A DNA stretch of 63,661 nt from an uncultured Clostridia bacterium (GTDB lineage: Bacteria > Bacillota > Clostridia > Peptostreptococcales > Anaerovoracaceae): contig CAKQQT010000020.1 of NCBI GenBank assembly GCA_934271235.1, positions 1 through 63,661 of the forward strand, in the 5' to 3' direction. Shown piece by piece: positions 43,787-51,808 of this stretch (within the stretch, counting starts at the first letter, position 1; each line of letters opens with the position of its first letter). The notes beneath the pieces are model-generated. The model had not been told where the DNA came from. It ran no database searches and saw only the letters and a program-made list of their open reading frames with translations. Position numbers and translations under genes: made by a program.

Positions 43787-44731
43787 ATGACACAGAGATT
43801 AGTAATTGCCCTCGGCGGCAACGCGCTGCAGTCCGGCAAAGCAGAACCGACCGCGGAAGCACAGCTGGCGGTTGTAAAACAGACTTGCGAACGCATCGCA
43901 GAGATCAGCCAGAGAGGCTATGAGATCGCCGTTGTTCACGGCAACGGACCGCAGGTAGGCAGAATCCTGCTCGCATCCGAAACCGCAAAGGACGTCACAC
44001 CGGCTATGCCGTTTGACGTGTGCGGCGCGATGTCTCAGGGATATATCGGATATCACCTGCAGCAGTCTTTAAAATATGCGCTGAACATCCGCAACAAGAA
44101 CATCCCGGTTGTAACACTGGCAACGCAGATGGTCGTTGAAAAAGCGGACCCTGCATTCCAGAACCCGACCAAGCCGATCGGACCGTTCTACAGCGAAGAA
44201 GAAGCCAAAGAACTGGAAAGCACAAAGGGCTATACGATGAAGGAAGATGCCGGCAGAGGCTGGAGAAGAGTGGTTGCTTCCCCGCTGCCGAGAAAGATCG
44301 TCGAGATCGATGCGATCAAGCAGCTTTGGGACTCCACGATCGTCATCGCTTGCGGCGGCGGCGGAATTCCGGTTGTTGAAAACGCTGACGGTACACTGGA
44401 AGGCGTGGCAGCGGTTATCGACAAGGACTTCGCGGCGGAACTGCTCGCAGAGCAGGTTGACGCTGACGCATTGATGATCCTGACGGAAGTTGAAAAAGTT
44501 GCGATCAACTTCAACAAACCGAATCAGGAGAACCTGTCTTCCATGTCTCTGGCAGACGCGGCGAAATACTGCGAAGAAGGTCAGTTCGCACCTGGCTCCA
44601 TGCTGCCGAAGGTACAGGCTGCCATGAAGTTTGTCAGAGCAAATCCGGACAAGAAAGCCATCATCACGTCCTTAGACAAGGCGATCGATGCACTGGAGGG
44701 CAAGACCGGAACCGTGATCACATTCGCGTAA
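43787..44731 (+). CDS. arcC: Carbamate kinase
   Basis: 314 aa. Amino acid kinase fold: VIALGGNALQ, VVHGNGPQVG, CGAMSQGYIGYHLQQSL, VIACGGGGIPVV, and GSMLPKVQAAMKFV near the end. It uses carbamoyl phosphate from ArcB to make ATP, CO2 and ammonia. It starts 14 bases after the arcA stop, with AAGGAG, and is closed by the terminator at 44790. No ArcD-type exchanger follows; the NhaC-family gene at 48232 is the nearest transporter. Confidence 0.96.
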   Translation: MTQRLVIALGGNALQSGKAEPTAEAQLAVVKQTCERIAEISQRGYEIAVVHGNGPQVGRILLASETAKDVTPAMPFDVCGAMSQGYIGYHLQQSLKYALNIRNKNIPVVTLATQMVVEKADPAFQNPTKPIGPFYSEEEAKELESTKGYTMKEDAGRGWRRVVASPLPRKIVEIDAIKQLWDSTIVIACGGGGIPVVENADGTLEGVAAVIDKDFAAELLAEQVDADALMILTEVEKVAINFNKPNQENLSSMSLADAAKYCEEGQFAPGSMLPKVQAAMKFVRANPDKKAIITSLDKAIDALEGKTGTVITFA

Positions 44732-44789
44732 AGCTGTCTGCATAACGATCAAGTTGTCTGCATAGCAATATACAACATACAATACAAAC

Positions 44790-44838
44790 AAAGCCCTGCG
44801 GGATGCATTTCGTGTTTGCACCTTCTGCGGGGCTTTTG
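44790..44838 (+). terminator. Terminator of arc operon
   Basis: AAAGCCCTGC (44790-44799) pairs with GCGGGGCTTT (44827-44836), with a 27-base loop that contains further pairing, and TTTT. Confidence 0.7.
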
Positions 44839-44887
44839 TATGCGTACCATTCTATACCGACTCTATACCGGCACTGCAGGTTGTCGG

Positions 44888-45835
44888 TTATGCGGTCTGT
44901 TCACCTTTTGCGGCTGTCGGGCAGCTGGTCTGTAAGATACTTTTGAGCACCTTGAGCGTGTCTTTCAGAGAGTCGTAACCGTCAAACAGCGGCGGGCAGG
45001 TCTCCTGCAGTTTTGCGGCTGCGGAAACGGTGAAAGAGCCGGAAGTGGTCAATACCGACATCAGATCGCCGGTGACACGGGATGTCTTGTTGCTGATCAG
45101 TCTGCAGATATGCAGCTGCGCGTCGGTCAAGGACGGCGCCTGCGGATTTTCGCCGAAGTGTGTCGTAAGAACCAATCCGTCGCAGAATGCGGCCAGATGC
45201 GCCATAGAAGAAGCACAGGCACTTAAAAATTCAGATGCGAAAGCGGTATCGCAGATGGCGACCTGTGCTGCGGCAGAAGCATTGGCTTCGTTCACCAGCG
45301 TCCGTTTTTCGCAATCCGCAAACCTAGCTTTGTCCTGTGCCAGACTGTCAGCCAGCGCAGTGAACGCCATCGGATCCTGCCCCGGAACCGATTCAGCCGG
45401 CTGTGCGGCCAGTGTATGCAGCTCAGCAGTCAGCTTATCAAGTGCGCTGTAAAGGCTTTGGATCGCCTCTTTCTGATACAGGCGCAGCGCAAGAGCCGTG
45501 CGTACGGCCGGATCACGGTCTTGATGAACTTTATCCGCGATTTCTCCGATCCGGCGTTTCAGCAGTTTTTCAACGGCGTTCTGAATATCGTGGTCTTCTG
45601 TGGTGAAATGCAGTCTGCCTGCCTCCATATCCCAGAGGATCTCCTGCAGATGGACTACGATCGTGTCGCACTCGTCATCCGTCAGTTTCCCCTGTGCCGC
45701 CAGCTTCTTGGCATGGGCGATGCTGCATAAAATGTCTTGTTTCCAAAGTCTCTGATCAAACGCGATCGATGCGCTGAACTGATCCGCGATCAATGTTTCT
45801 TCGTCTAAATATTTACCTTTCCAAAGTTTCATCAT
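44888..45835 (-). CDS. Argininosuccinate lyase homologue without active site (pseudoenzyme)
   Basis: 315 aa against about 460 for ArgH. The start MMKLWKGKYLDEETLIADQFSASIAFDQRLWKQDI and HFTTEDHDIQNAVEKLL are clear ArgH. At the place of the TGRSRNDQ catalytic motif the protein has QDRDPAVR (105-112) with no gap. The PGYTHLQ region is missing, and the GSSIMPQKKNPD loop that carries the catalytic serine has been deleted just before NKTSRVTGDLMSVLTT (from 249), which aligns with the ArgH GKTGRVYGNLM block. The later PLFDGYDSLKDTLKVL is again ArgH-like. So the fold is retained and catalysis lost. It converges on the arc operon. A regulatory role is inferred. Confidence 0.82.
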   Translation of the reverse strand: MMKLWKGKYLDEETLIADQFSASIAFDQRLWKQDILCSIAHAKKLAAQGKLTDDECDTIVVHLQEILWDMEAGRLHFTTEDHDIQNAVEKLLKRRIGEIADKVHQDRDPAVRTALALRLYQKEAIQSLYSALDKLTAELHTLAAQPAESVPGQDPMAFTALADSLAQDKARFADCEKRTLVNEANASAAAQVAICDTAFASEFLSACASSMAHLAAFCDGLVLTTHFGENPQAPSLTDAQLHICRLISNKTSRVTGDLMSVLTTSGSFTVSAAAKLQETCPPLFDGYDSLKDTLKVLKSILQTSCPTAAKGEQTA

Positions 45836-46005
45836 GTTAAAGGCCCCCTTGTTCGTTTCTGTGTTTGTCTGATATGGGATAGTTGGATAATTATTAAAAC
45901 TAGTGTATATTTCTTAGTAGGTATGGCCCTATTATAAATGAATAAATATAAAAAATCAAGAGAAAAAATGAATAAAATTGTGAAAAGTCAACAATTTCTT
46001 TACAC
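45836..46005. other. Intergenic between ArgH-like and AI-2E transporter genes
   Basis: 170 AT-rich bases. The minus-strand TAATAATTATCC region may hold the promoter of the ArgH-like gene. No gene. Confidence 0.3.
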
Positions 46006-47028
46006 CTATTTGTGGAATGCCCATTTCTTGATGAATATTTGCGCAATGCCGGCAGCGGGAACCGCCAGCAGCATACCGAGAATGCCGCCCAAAGATCCGA
46101 AAAAAGAGACTGCAAGCAGGATAAAGAGCGGGTGAAGACCGGTGCTTGCGCCGACGATCTTGGGATAAATATAGTTGGAATCAAGCTGCTGCACCGCGAA
46201 CAGACCGAGGACCGCCAGCGCGCCGTGTGCCAGACCTCCGGTCACGGCGGCAACCGCAAAGGCCGGGATCATACCGAAAAACGGCCCGAAATAGGGGATG
46301 ATATTGAGGAAACCTCCCAAGATCCCAATGATGACCGCGTAATCCACCCGCAGCGCGGTCAAAACGACCGAGGACAGGAACGCGATGATCAGGCTGTCGA
46401 TCAGCGCGCCTTTGATGAACGTCGACAAGACCTGATGCATCTCGTCAAGCGCTTCACTGAGCATCCCATGCGTTTTTTGCCTCAAGATCAGGGAGAGAAA
46501 CTTTTCCCAGAGAGAAATAAAATAGTCTTTGTCTTTGAGCAGATAGACGGAAGCCACCAGCCCGACAAAGAAGCTGATCAGGGTGCCGCTGATCCCGCTG
46601 AGAAAGGCGACCGCCGCATCGACCGAGAAACTATGCGTCAGCCGCGTCCGCATCGCATCGAGAGCAGAACGAAGGGGAGACGGAGCCCCGGCAGGAAGGA
46701 TCCCGACGAAAAAGGCGTCCGCTGCCCGGTACGCATTTTCAAAATAGGCAAAGACCTGCTGCACGATATCGGCAGGACTGCCTTTCGGCAGTGTTCCGAT
46801 GATGAGCACGACAAAACCGCAGACCAGTCCGCAGACCGCGGCGGATGCAAGCAGATACGTGACAGCGATAGCCAGAATGCGGCTCTTGCATTTTGCGGCA
46901 AACCAGGTGACTGCCGGATTCAAAAGGTAGGCAAGTATCAAAGCGATGAAACAGGGGCTTAAAAGCGACAGCAGACCCCTTACAAGGCCAATCAAAAAGT
47001 CCGCCGCATCCAGAAAAAAATTCTGCAT
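46006..47028 (-). CDS. AI-2E family transporter
   Basis: 340 aa from the ATG at 47028, ten bases after AGGAGG; a GTG at 47034 is an alternative. Seven to eight membrane helices, with the conserved late block DYAVIIGILGGFLNIIPYFGPFFGMIPA and LDSNYIYPKIVGASTGLHPLFILLA, both typical of the AI-2E/PerM family. Members export quorum signals or act as Na+/H+ antiporters in some species; the role here is unknown. Confidence 0.92.
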   Translation of the reverse strand: MQNFFLDAADFLIGLVRGLLSLLSPCFIALILAYLLNPAVTWFAAKCKSRILAIAVTYLLASAAVCGLVCGFVVLIIGTLPKGSPADIVQQVFAYFENAYRAADAFFVGILPAGAPSPLRSALDAMRTRLTHSFSVDAAVAFLSGISGTLISFFVGLVASVYLLKDKDYFISLWEKFLSLILRQKTHGMLSEALDEMHQVLSTFIKGALIDSLIIAFLSSVVLTALRVDYAVIIGILGGFLNIIPYFGPFFGMIPAFAVAAVTGGLAHGALAVLGLFAVQQLDSNYIYPKIVGASTGLHPLFILLAVSFFGSLGGILGMLLAVPAAGIAQIFIKKWAFHK

Positions 47029-47034
47029 CTTCAC

Positions 47035-47220
47035 ATTTCCTCCTAAGGATAGTATGAGGGGAAAACGCTTGAAATATGAGGAAAAAAGCCCCTTTCACGT
47101 ACAGAAAAAAGAACAGGAAAACCGACGGAAAACGTTTGACATATACTGTATACAAGAGTTAGAATAAAGGTAGCAGAAGTGTTTGATTCTAATTCTGCGG
47201 TTATGTAAAATGTAAATGTA
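47035..47220. other. Upstream region of AI-2E transporter
   Basis: No gene seen. It contains AT-rich sequence with a minus-strand TATACT-like element, a possible promoter. Confidence 0.3.
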
Positions 47221-47260
47221 AACGAAAAAAGACGCCATGAGAAAGGCGCCTTTTTTCGTT
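47221..47260. terminator. Bidirectional terminator-like hairpin
   Basis: A 16-bp arm (47221-47236) pairs with 47245-47260 with a single mismatch; runs of A and T flank the GC-rich core, so it can stop transcription from either side. Confidence 0.6.
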
Positions 47261-47530
47261 GGGCACGCCATGCGAAAGGTGCTGTTTTTCGTTGCGACAC
47301 GCCATGAGAAAGGCGCCTTCTCCGCTTGGATGCGTGCTGCTGCGCGTCCGGCACTTTTTTTGTTTGCGTGCGCCATGTGCGCCCGGCACCTTCTCCGTTT
47401 GGATGCGTGCTGTTACGCGTCCAAACGGCATCGCTTGCGGCATCGTACCATTTGCATAGCTGTGCAGCCGGCAGTGTGCCTTTTGAAGAACCGTGCAGCC
47501 GGCAGTGTGCCCCTGCCAGCTGCGCGAGGC
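47229..47530. repeat. Degenerate tandem repeats, period about 35-55
   Basis: Units of the form CGCCATGAGAAAGGCGCCTT begin near 47232, 47266, 47300 and 47369, each followed by TTCGTTG or CTCCGTTTGG. The last ones include GGATGCGTGCTG and GCGTCC arms that fold. GTGCAGCCGGCAGTGTGCC also occurs twice (47462 and 47491). No gene. Confidence 0.55.
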
Positions 47531-47586
47531 AGCGCACCGATCACAGGGCTCGCAGCTTTGTGCAAAGTAGAAATACGATAAAGTCT

Positions 47587-47857
47587 TGCTGCATAAAACT
47601 AGATCCAAATCGCACTTTACTCCGAAAAAAAGCATCGTGAAGGAGAGAAAGAGCAGATGGTTGGGCGGCGAGAAGCGGTGCGAGCATGGGAACGCGCGAG
47701 AAAAAGGTCGAAAAAGCGTGAAGAATGTCGGAAATTGTAAAAAAAGAGGAACGCAGGGGGAGAAGTAAGCGGGCGATGGGATAAATCTGAGGGTAGAAAG
47801 GCTTCAGCATGCTTTTTTTTGAGCAAAACCGCAAAAAGATAGCAGTTCTATGCATCA
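47587..47857. repeat. MITE-like repeat, copy B
   Basis: About 271 bp. Left end GCATAAAACTAGATCC, AAATCGCACTTT, then AAAAAAAGCAT; right end GCATGCTTTTTTTTGAGC, AAACCGCAAAAAGATAGCAG and TATGCATC. The same end sequences and internal GGTCGAAAAAG and AATTGTAAAAAA motifs occur in copy A at 30050-30314. Internal identity is moderate, so the copies are old or under only structural constraint. Confidence 0.65.
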
Positions 47858-47879
47858 AAAGGTTTTTTCTGGAATTTTT

Positions 47880-48110
47880 AGGTGAGGGAGGAGGACTTGC
47901 AGTGGAGGACTTGCGGCCTTGCAGTGGAGGCTTTGTACGGGGCGAGGCGTGAACGGTCGACAACTAAGAACGTTTGTCCGGCGGGGGCCTTGGAGAGGGG
48001 GCCTTGGAGAGGTGGCCTTGTACGAAGCGAGGCATGAGCGGGCCGGCTCGACTGGACGATACGGGTGGGGTAGGCGCCGTCTGGCAAGGCGCAGCGCCAT
48101 AGGGGAAACC
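47880..48110. repeat. G-rich imperfect repeats
   Basis: GAGGACTTGC appears twice near 47890, CTTGCAGTGGAGG twice, and GCCTTGGAGAGG twice (47988-48016). CGAAGCGAGGCATGAGCGG echoes CGGGGCGAGGCGTGAACGG. A GGCGC/GCGCC stem lies at 48073-48098. No gene on either strand looks real. Confidence 0.5.
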
Positions 48111-48117
48111 TTTGTCG

Positions 48118-48156
48118 TTATTCCGGAAATATCGCACAGCGATATTTCCGGAATAA
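48118..48156. repeat. REP-like palindrome, copy 2
   Basis: A perfect 18-bp stem (48118-48135 with 48139-48156) around ACA. Its core is shared with copy 1 at 32199. Confidence 0.7.
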
Positions 48157-48157
48157 T

Positions 48158-48186
48158 AACAAAACTCCCGGCCGAAGCCGGGAGTT
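48158..48186 (-). terminator. Terminator of NhaC gene
   Basis: On the minus strand, AACTCCCGGC pairs with GCCGGGAGTT around TTCG, then TTTTGTT. Confidence 0.85.
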
Positions 48187-48231
48187 GAAATCTTGATTTG
48201 GTTGAAGATGATCGAGTAGATCTTGTGCTGA

Positions 48232-49722
48232 TTAAGCTTCCAGAGCCTTTAATGCAAGTCTCTTTTCTTCTTCTCTTTCTTCTAAGATCTTCTGGTATTC
48301 TTCTTCTGTCAGCTTTGTCATGGTGATGCCGGTGTAACCGAAGATTACGGATACGATCGGGTTCAGCCAGTTGAGGATCGCGTAAGGGATGTAGCTGGAG
48401 TCAATACCCAGGAAGTTTCTCATGGTAGCACCGCAGGTGTTCCATGCGAAGAAGTTGGATGTGATCGTACCGGAGTCTTCCAGACATCTGGACAGGTTTT
48501 CCGGACGCAGTCTCATATCTTCGAAAGCTTCCTTGAACATTCTGCCAGGGAGTACTAATGCTAAGTACTGGTCGCAGCATACAGCGTTTGTGATGAGGCA
48601 CATCAACTCTGTGGAGAGGACCAGACCGCCTCTGCCCTTCGCAACCTTCAGGAAGATCGCAGCTACGGAAGCCATCATGCCGGTGCAGTCTAAGATACCG
48701 CCGAAGCACATTGCGGACAGAATGATGGAGATCGTCCACATCATACCCTGAACGCTGGAGGATGATAACAGGTTAGCAAGATTTTCGATAACCGGGGAAG
48801 CATCTTCCGGAACAGCACCTAAGGAGATACCGTTGTTCATGATATAGAATACATTGTTGATGACTTTGTCACCGAGCGCGTTTTCAATTGCCACGTGGTT
48901 CATGAACATGAACGGAACACCAATGACAGCACCGCCGACCAGAGCCGGGATTGCCGGAAGCTTCATAGCAACCGCGATGATAACGAACAGCGGCGGGATC
49001 AGAGTGACAACGCTGATGTTCGAGGATGCCTGAATGAAATCAAGGATTTCCTGCATAACGGACATATCCGGTTCGTTGCTGGAAGCGTGCATGAAGCCCA
49101 TGATCGCGTAAGCAACTAAAGCGATCGCCAGGGAAGTACCTGTGGTGTAGACCATGTGCTTAATGTGTCCGAACAGGGTTGCGCCTGCCATTGCCGGAGC
49201 AAGGTTGGTCGTGTCGGATAACGGGGACATCTTGTCGCCGAAGTAAGCACCGGATACAACTGCACCTGCAGTCATTGCCGGCGGGAAGCCCAGAGCTGCA
49301 CCTACGCCCATCAGAGCCACGCCCATGGAACCTGCTGTGGACCAAGATGAACCGGTTGCCAGAGATACGATGGAGCAAAGGATACAAGAAGTAAGTAAGA
49401 ATACCTTCGGGCTGATAACTTTAATTCCATAGTACATCATGGAAGGAATCGTACCTGCTGCCATCCAAGAAGCGATGATCGCGCCCAAGATCGCAAGGAT
49501 GAGGATCGCCTGCATGGACCGGTTGATCGATGCCAGAATACCCTGTTCCAGGTAAGCCCATTTCCAGCCGTTTAAGCAAGCAACGATGCCTGCGAAAGAA
49601 GCTGCGAGGATAAGTGCGATGTGAGGTTCTCCTCCTGAGTCTTTGATGATTGACCACATCAATAAGCCGATCATCACGAGCATAACCAGGATGGTCTGCC
49701 ACATAGGGATCTTTTTACCCAT
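48232..49722 (-). CDS. NhaC-family antiporter
   Basis: 496 aa with about eleven transmembrane helices. Family blocks: ATGSSWSTAGSMGVALMGVGAALGFPPAMTAGAVVSGAYFGDKMSPLSDTTNLAPA, the strongly conserved ion-binding region of NhaC. The C-terminal tail is glutamate-rich and cytoplasmic. NhaC proteins exchange Na+ for H+, and some relatives exchange organic acids or amino acids. Beside the arginine deiminase genes, it could serve pH balance or ornithine exchange, but this is not shown. Codon usage is that of a highly expressed gene, and it has a consensus promoter. Confidence 0.93.
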   Translation of the reverse strand: MGKKIPMWQTILVMLVMIGLLMWSIIKDSGGEPHIALILAASFAGIVACLNGWKWAYLEQGILASINRSMQAILILAILGAIIASWMAAGTIPSMMYYGIKVISPKVFLLTSCILCSIVSLATGSSWSTAGSMGVALMGVGAALGFPPAMTAGAVVSGAYFGDKMSPLSDTTNLAPAMAGATLFGHIKHMVYTTGTSLAIALVAYAIMGFMHASSNEPDMSVMQEILDFIQASSNISVVTLIPPLFVIIAVAMKLPAIPALVGGAVIGVPFMFMNHVAIENALGDKVINNVFYIMNNGISLGAVPEDASPVIENLANLLSSSSVQGMMWTISIILSAMCFGGILDCTGMMASVAAIFLKVAKGRGGLVLSTELMCLITNAVCCDQYLALVLPGRMFKEAFEDMRLRPENLSRCLEDSGTITSNFFAWNTCGATMRNFLGIDSSYIPYAILNWLNPIVSVIFGYTGITMTKLTEEEYQKILEEREEEKRLALKALEA

Positions 49723-49791
49723 AATAAAGTCCTCCTTAATAATATGAAGTTAAATAAATAAAGAATCGTGTCTGTGCTTGACACTAGAGCC

Positions 49792-49820
49792 ATTATAATC
49801 TGTGGTTAAAATTTTGTCAA
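49792..49820 (-). promoter_or_regulatory. Consensus promoter of NhaC gene
   Basis: On the minus strand: TTGACA (49820-49815), 17 bases, TATAAT (49797-49792). Exact consensus in both boxes. Confidence 0.85.
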
Positions 49821-49930
49821 CTAAACAGTGAAAAAATGTGAAGATTTTTTGAAGAAGTATTGAAGATTTTGTCAAAAAAAGGGACGCAAGTCCGCTGATT
49901 TGCTGGATTTGCGTCCGTGTTAATAAATTG

Positions 49931-51322
49931 TTAAGAAAAGGCCCGCTCGGCGATCTTGAGCATGATCGCGCACTCCATCCGCTTGCGGAACAGCTCGCAG
50001 CCGTATTCGTAAACGCCGTTGATATCGCCCGCGGCGTGGTAGGCGTTGGCCGCGCAGCCGCCGGAGCAGTAGAGCCTTGCCCAGCAGTCATCGCACTCCC
50101 TGCGCGAATACACATTGCATTTGCGGAATTTTTCCTGGACCTCGGTGTTGGTCACGCTGTCCCAGATGCTGCCCATCCGGTAAGCCTCGTCGCCGACGAA
50201 CTGATGACAGGGATAAAGGTCGCCCTGCGGCGTGACGGCAAAGTACTCGGTACCGGATCCGCAGCCCGCGATGCGCTTATAGATGCACGGACCGTGGTCC
50301 AGATCGATCATATAGTGATAGAACGTGATCGGCCGGCCTTCTTTTTGCCGCTGCAGCATGGCTTCGGCCAGCTTTTCGTATTGCTCGAAGAGGATCGGCA
50401 GATCTTCCGCGGTCAGCGCCGACGGATCGTCCGGGTCACAGACGACCGGTTCCATGGAAAGCTTCGTGAAGCCGAGGTCGGCAAGGTGCAGGATGTCGTT
50501 GGTGAAATCCGGGTTGGCGTGGGTGTAGGTGCCGCGCACATAGTAGTCGCGCTCGCCGCGGCGTCTTGCGAACTCCTGAAACTTCGGGATGATGGTATCA
50601 TAGCTGCCGCGGCCCAGATAGTCCACGCGGAAGCGGTCATGCACTTCCTTGCGGCCGTCGATGCTCATGACGACGTTCTGCATTTCACGGTTGGAGAATT
50701 CGATGACGTCGTCGTTCACGTTTACGCCGTTGGTGGTCAGCGTGAAGCGGAAACGCTTGTGATGCGGCGCTTCCAGACTGCGTCCGTAGCGGACCAGTTC
50801 CTTGACGACTTCCCAGTTCATCAGCGGTTCGCCGCCGAAGAAGTCCACTTCCAGATTGGTATGGCTGCCGGAATTTTCGACCAGAAAATCCAGCGCCCGC
50901 TTGCCGACTTCCAGCGGCATGAGCGCGCTTTCTCCATGATATTTTCCCTGGCCTGCGAAACAGTAGCTGCAGTTGAGATTGCAGCTGTGCGCCATATGCA
51001 GGCATAACGCCTTGATATCGCGGGAATTATTTTTGAACTGCCCGGAGATCCCCTCATAGATGTCCGGCGCGAAAAGTTTTTTCTGCTGCTTGAGCTGCTC
51101 GATCTCCGCGTAGCAGTCGGCGAGGTCGGCCTCGGTGACCGGCATGCCGTCTTCGGTGCGCGTGCCGCCGTACTTGGACAGCAGCGCGGCGAGGACCTCC
51201 GCTTTCGGTGCGTTTTCGAACATGGCGATCATGTCATAGGCGATCTCATCGACGACATGGATGGAGCCGGAGTAGGTGTCGAGCACGATATTGTAACCGT
51301 TTAACTGATATTGATGGATCAA
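49931..51322 (-). CDS. scfB: SCIFF peptide maturase (radical SAM/SPASM)
   Basis: 463 aa. The N-terminal RiPP-recognition-like region (MIHQYQLNGYNIVLDTYSGSIHVVDEIAYD) precedes the radical SAM motif CNLNCSYCF (about 114-122), then DFFGGEPLMNWEVV and RFTLTTNGV. The C-terminal SPASM domain has GCGSGTEYFAVTPQGDLYPCHQF and CDDCWARLYCSGGCAANAYH. It installs Cys-to-backbone thioether links in the SCIFF peptide encoded upstream, a ranthipeptide. Gene order peptide-maturase and the 73-base gap with an attenuator are standard for Clostridia. Confidence 0.95.
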   Translation of the reverse strand: MIHQYQLNGYNIVLDTYSGSIHVVDEIAYDMIAMFENAPKAEVLAALLSKYGGTRTEDGMPVTEADLADCYAEIEQLKQQKKLFAPDIYEGISGQFKNNSRDIKALCLHMAHSCNLNCSYCFAGQGKYHGESALMPLEVGKRALDFLVENSGSHTNLEVDFFGGEPLMNWEVVKELVRYGRSLEAPHHKRFRFTLTTNGVNVNDDVIEFSNREMQNVVMSIDGRKEVHDRFRVDYLGRGSYDTIIPKFQEFARRRGERDYYVRGTYTHANPDFTNDILHLADLGFTKLSMEPVVCDPDDPSALTAEDLPILFEQYEKLAEAMLQRQKEGRPITFYHYMIDLDHGPCIYKRIAGCGSGTEYFAVTPQGDLYPCHQFVGDEAYRMGSIWDSVTNTEVQEKFRKCNVYSRRECDDCWARLYCSGGCAANAYHAAGDINGVYEYGCELFRKRMECAIMLKIAERAFS

Positions 51323-51342
51323 AGTTATCGTTCCTTTCCAAA

Positions 51343-51376
51343 AAAATATCCGCCTGTACCGGTTCCGTACAGGCGG
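51343..51376 (-). terminator. Attenuator between scfA and scfB
   Basis: On the minus strand, CCGCCTGTAC pairs with GTACAGGCGG (10 bp), then ATATTTTTTTGG. It probably lets the peptide be made in excess of the maturase. Confidence 0.75.
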
Positions 51377-51395
51377 TCAGGACTTTCGCCCGATT

Positions 51396-51542
51396 TTATT
51401 TTTCCTCGTTTTCGCAAGCCTGATTTGCTACGCCGCAGGATGTCTTGCAGGCAGACTGACAAGAAGTCTGGCATTCACCGCATCCGCCGTTTGCAACGCT
51501 CTTTGCGAGATCACGCGTTTCGATCGTTTCGATGTGTTTCAT
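51396..51542 (-). CDS. scfA: SCIFF ranthipeptide precursor
   Basis: 48 aa: MKHIETIETRDLAKSVANGG leader-like part followed by CGECQTSC, QSACKTSC and ANQAC, giving six cysteines in the last 30 residues, the defining SCIFF pattern (six cysteines in forty-five residues). ScfB cross-links cysteines to downstream backbone carbons. The product is conserved across Clostridia and linked to cell-density behaviour in some. The ribosome site is a run of ten G. Confidence 0.95.
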   Translation of the reverse strand: MKHIETIETRDLAKSVANGGCGECQTSCQSACKTSCGVANQACENEEK

Positions 51543-51550
51543 TGAAATAG

Positions 51551-51560
51551 CCCCCCCCCC
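51551..51560 (-). promoter_or_regulatory. Poly-G ribosome binding site of scfA
   Basis: Ten consecutive C on the plus strand form AAAG10 on the coding strand, eight bases before the ATG. Such a homopolymer is prone to slippage and could alter translation strength. Confidence 0.6.
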
Positions 51561-51597
51561 TTTCACGAATGGATCACTGCGTTTTGCATACTTATCC

Positions 51598-51626
51598 AGT
51601 ATACACTTCTTCCGCCCCGCCGTCAA
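51598..51626 (-). promoter_or_regulatory. Promoter of scfA
   Basis: Minus strand: TTGACG (51626-51621), 17 bases, TATACT (51603-51598). Confidence 0.75.
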
Positions 51627-51670
51627 TGGAACGCGCATAAATTTTCAGCAGAAAAAACGCAAAAAAGGAG

Positions 51671-51699
51671 TTGACACAAAACTGTATTACCCATATAAT
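51671..51699 (+). promoter_or_regulatory. Consensus promoter of GntR-ABC operon
   Basis: TTGACA (51671-51676), 17-base spacer, TATAAT (51694-51699). Operator 1 overlaps the -10 box. Confidence 0.88.
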
Positions 51700-51736
51700 A
51701 CGGTTAAGGGAACTGTATCACACGAGTAGTACGGTT
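51680..51736 (+). promoter_or_regulatory. Two phased GntR/YtrA operators
   Basis: AACTGTATTA and TAATACGGTT (51680-51705) form one 26-bp inverted repeat; AACTGTATCA and TAGTACGGTT (51711-51736) form a second. Their starts are 31 bp apart, three helical turns, so two regulator dimers would bind on the same DNA face. The first covers the -10 box. Confidence 0.8.
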
Positions 51737-51808
51737 TGAACGAAGTACTTCACCATCCGATAAAACTGATTTGAGAAAGACGGAAAGGGGGCTCAGGCGC
51801 AGACAGAG

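Noticed and set aside
44790..44838. Hairpin after arcC as a riboswitch
   Set aside because: It is a terminator with a large loop; no gene follows on the same strand.
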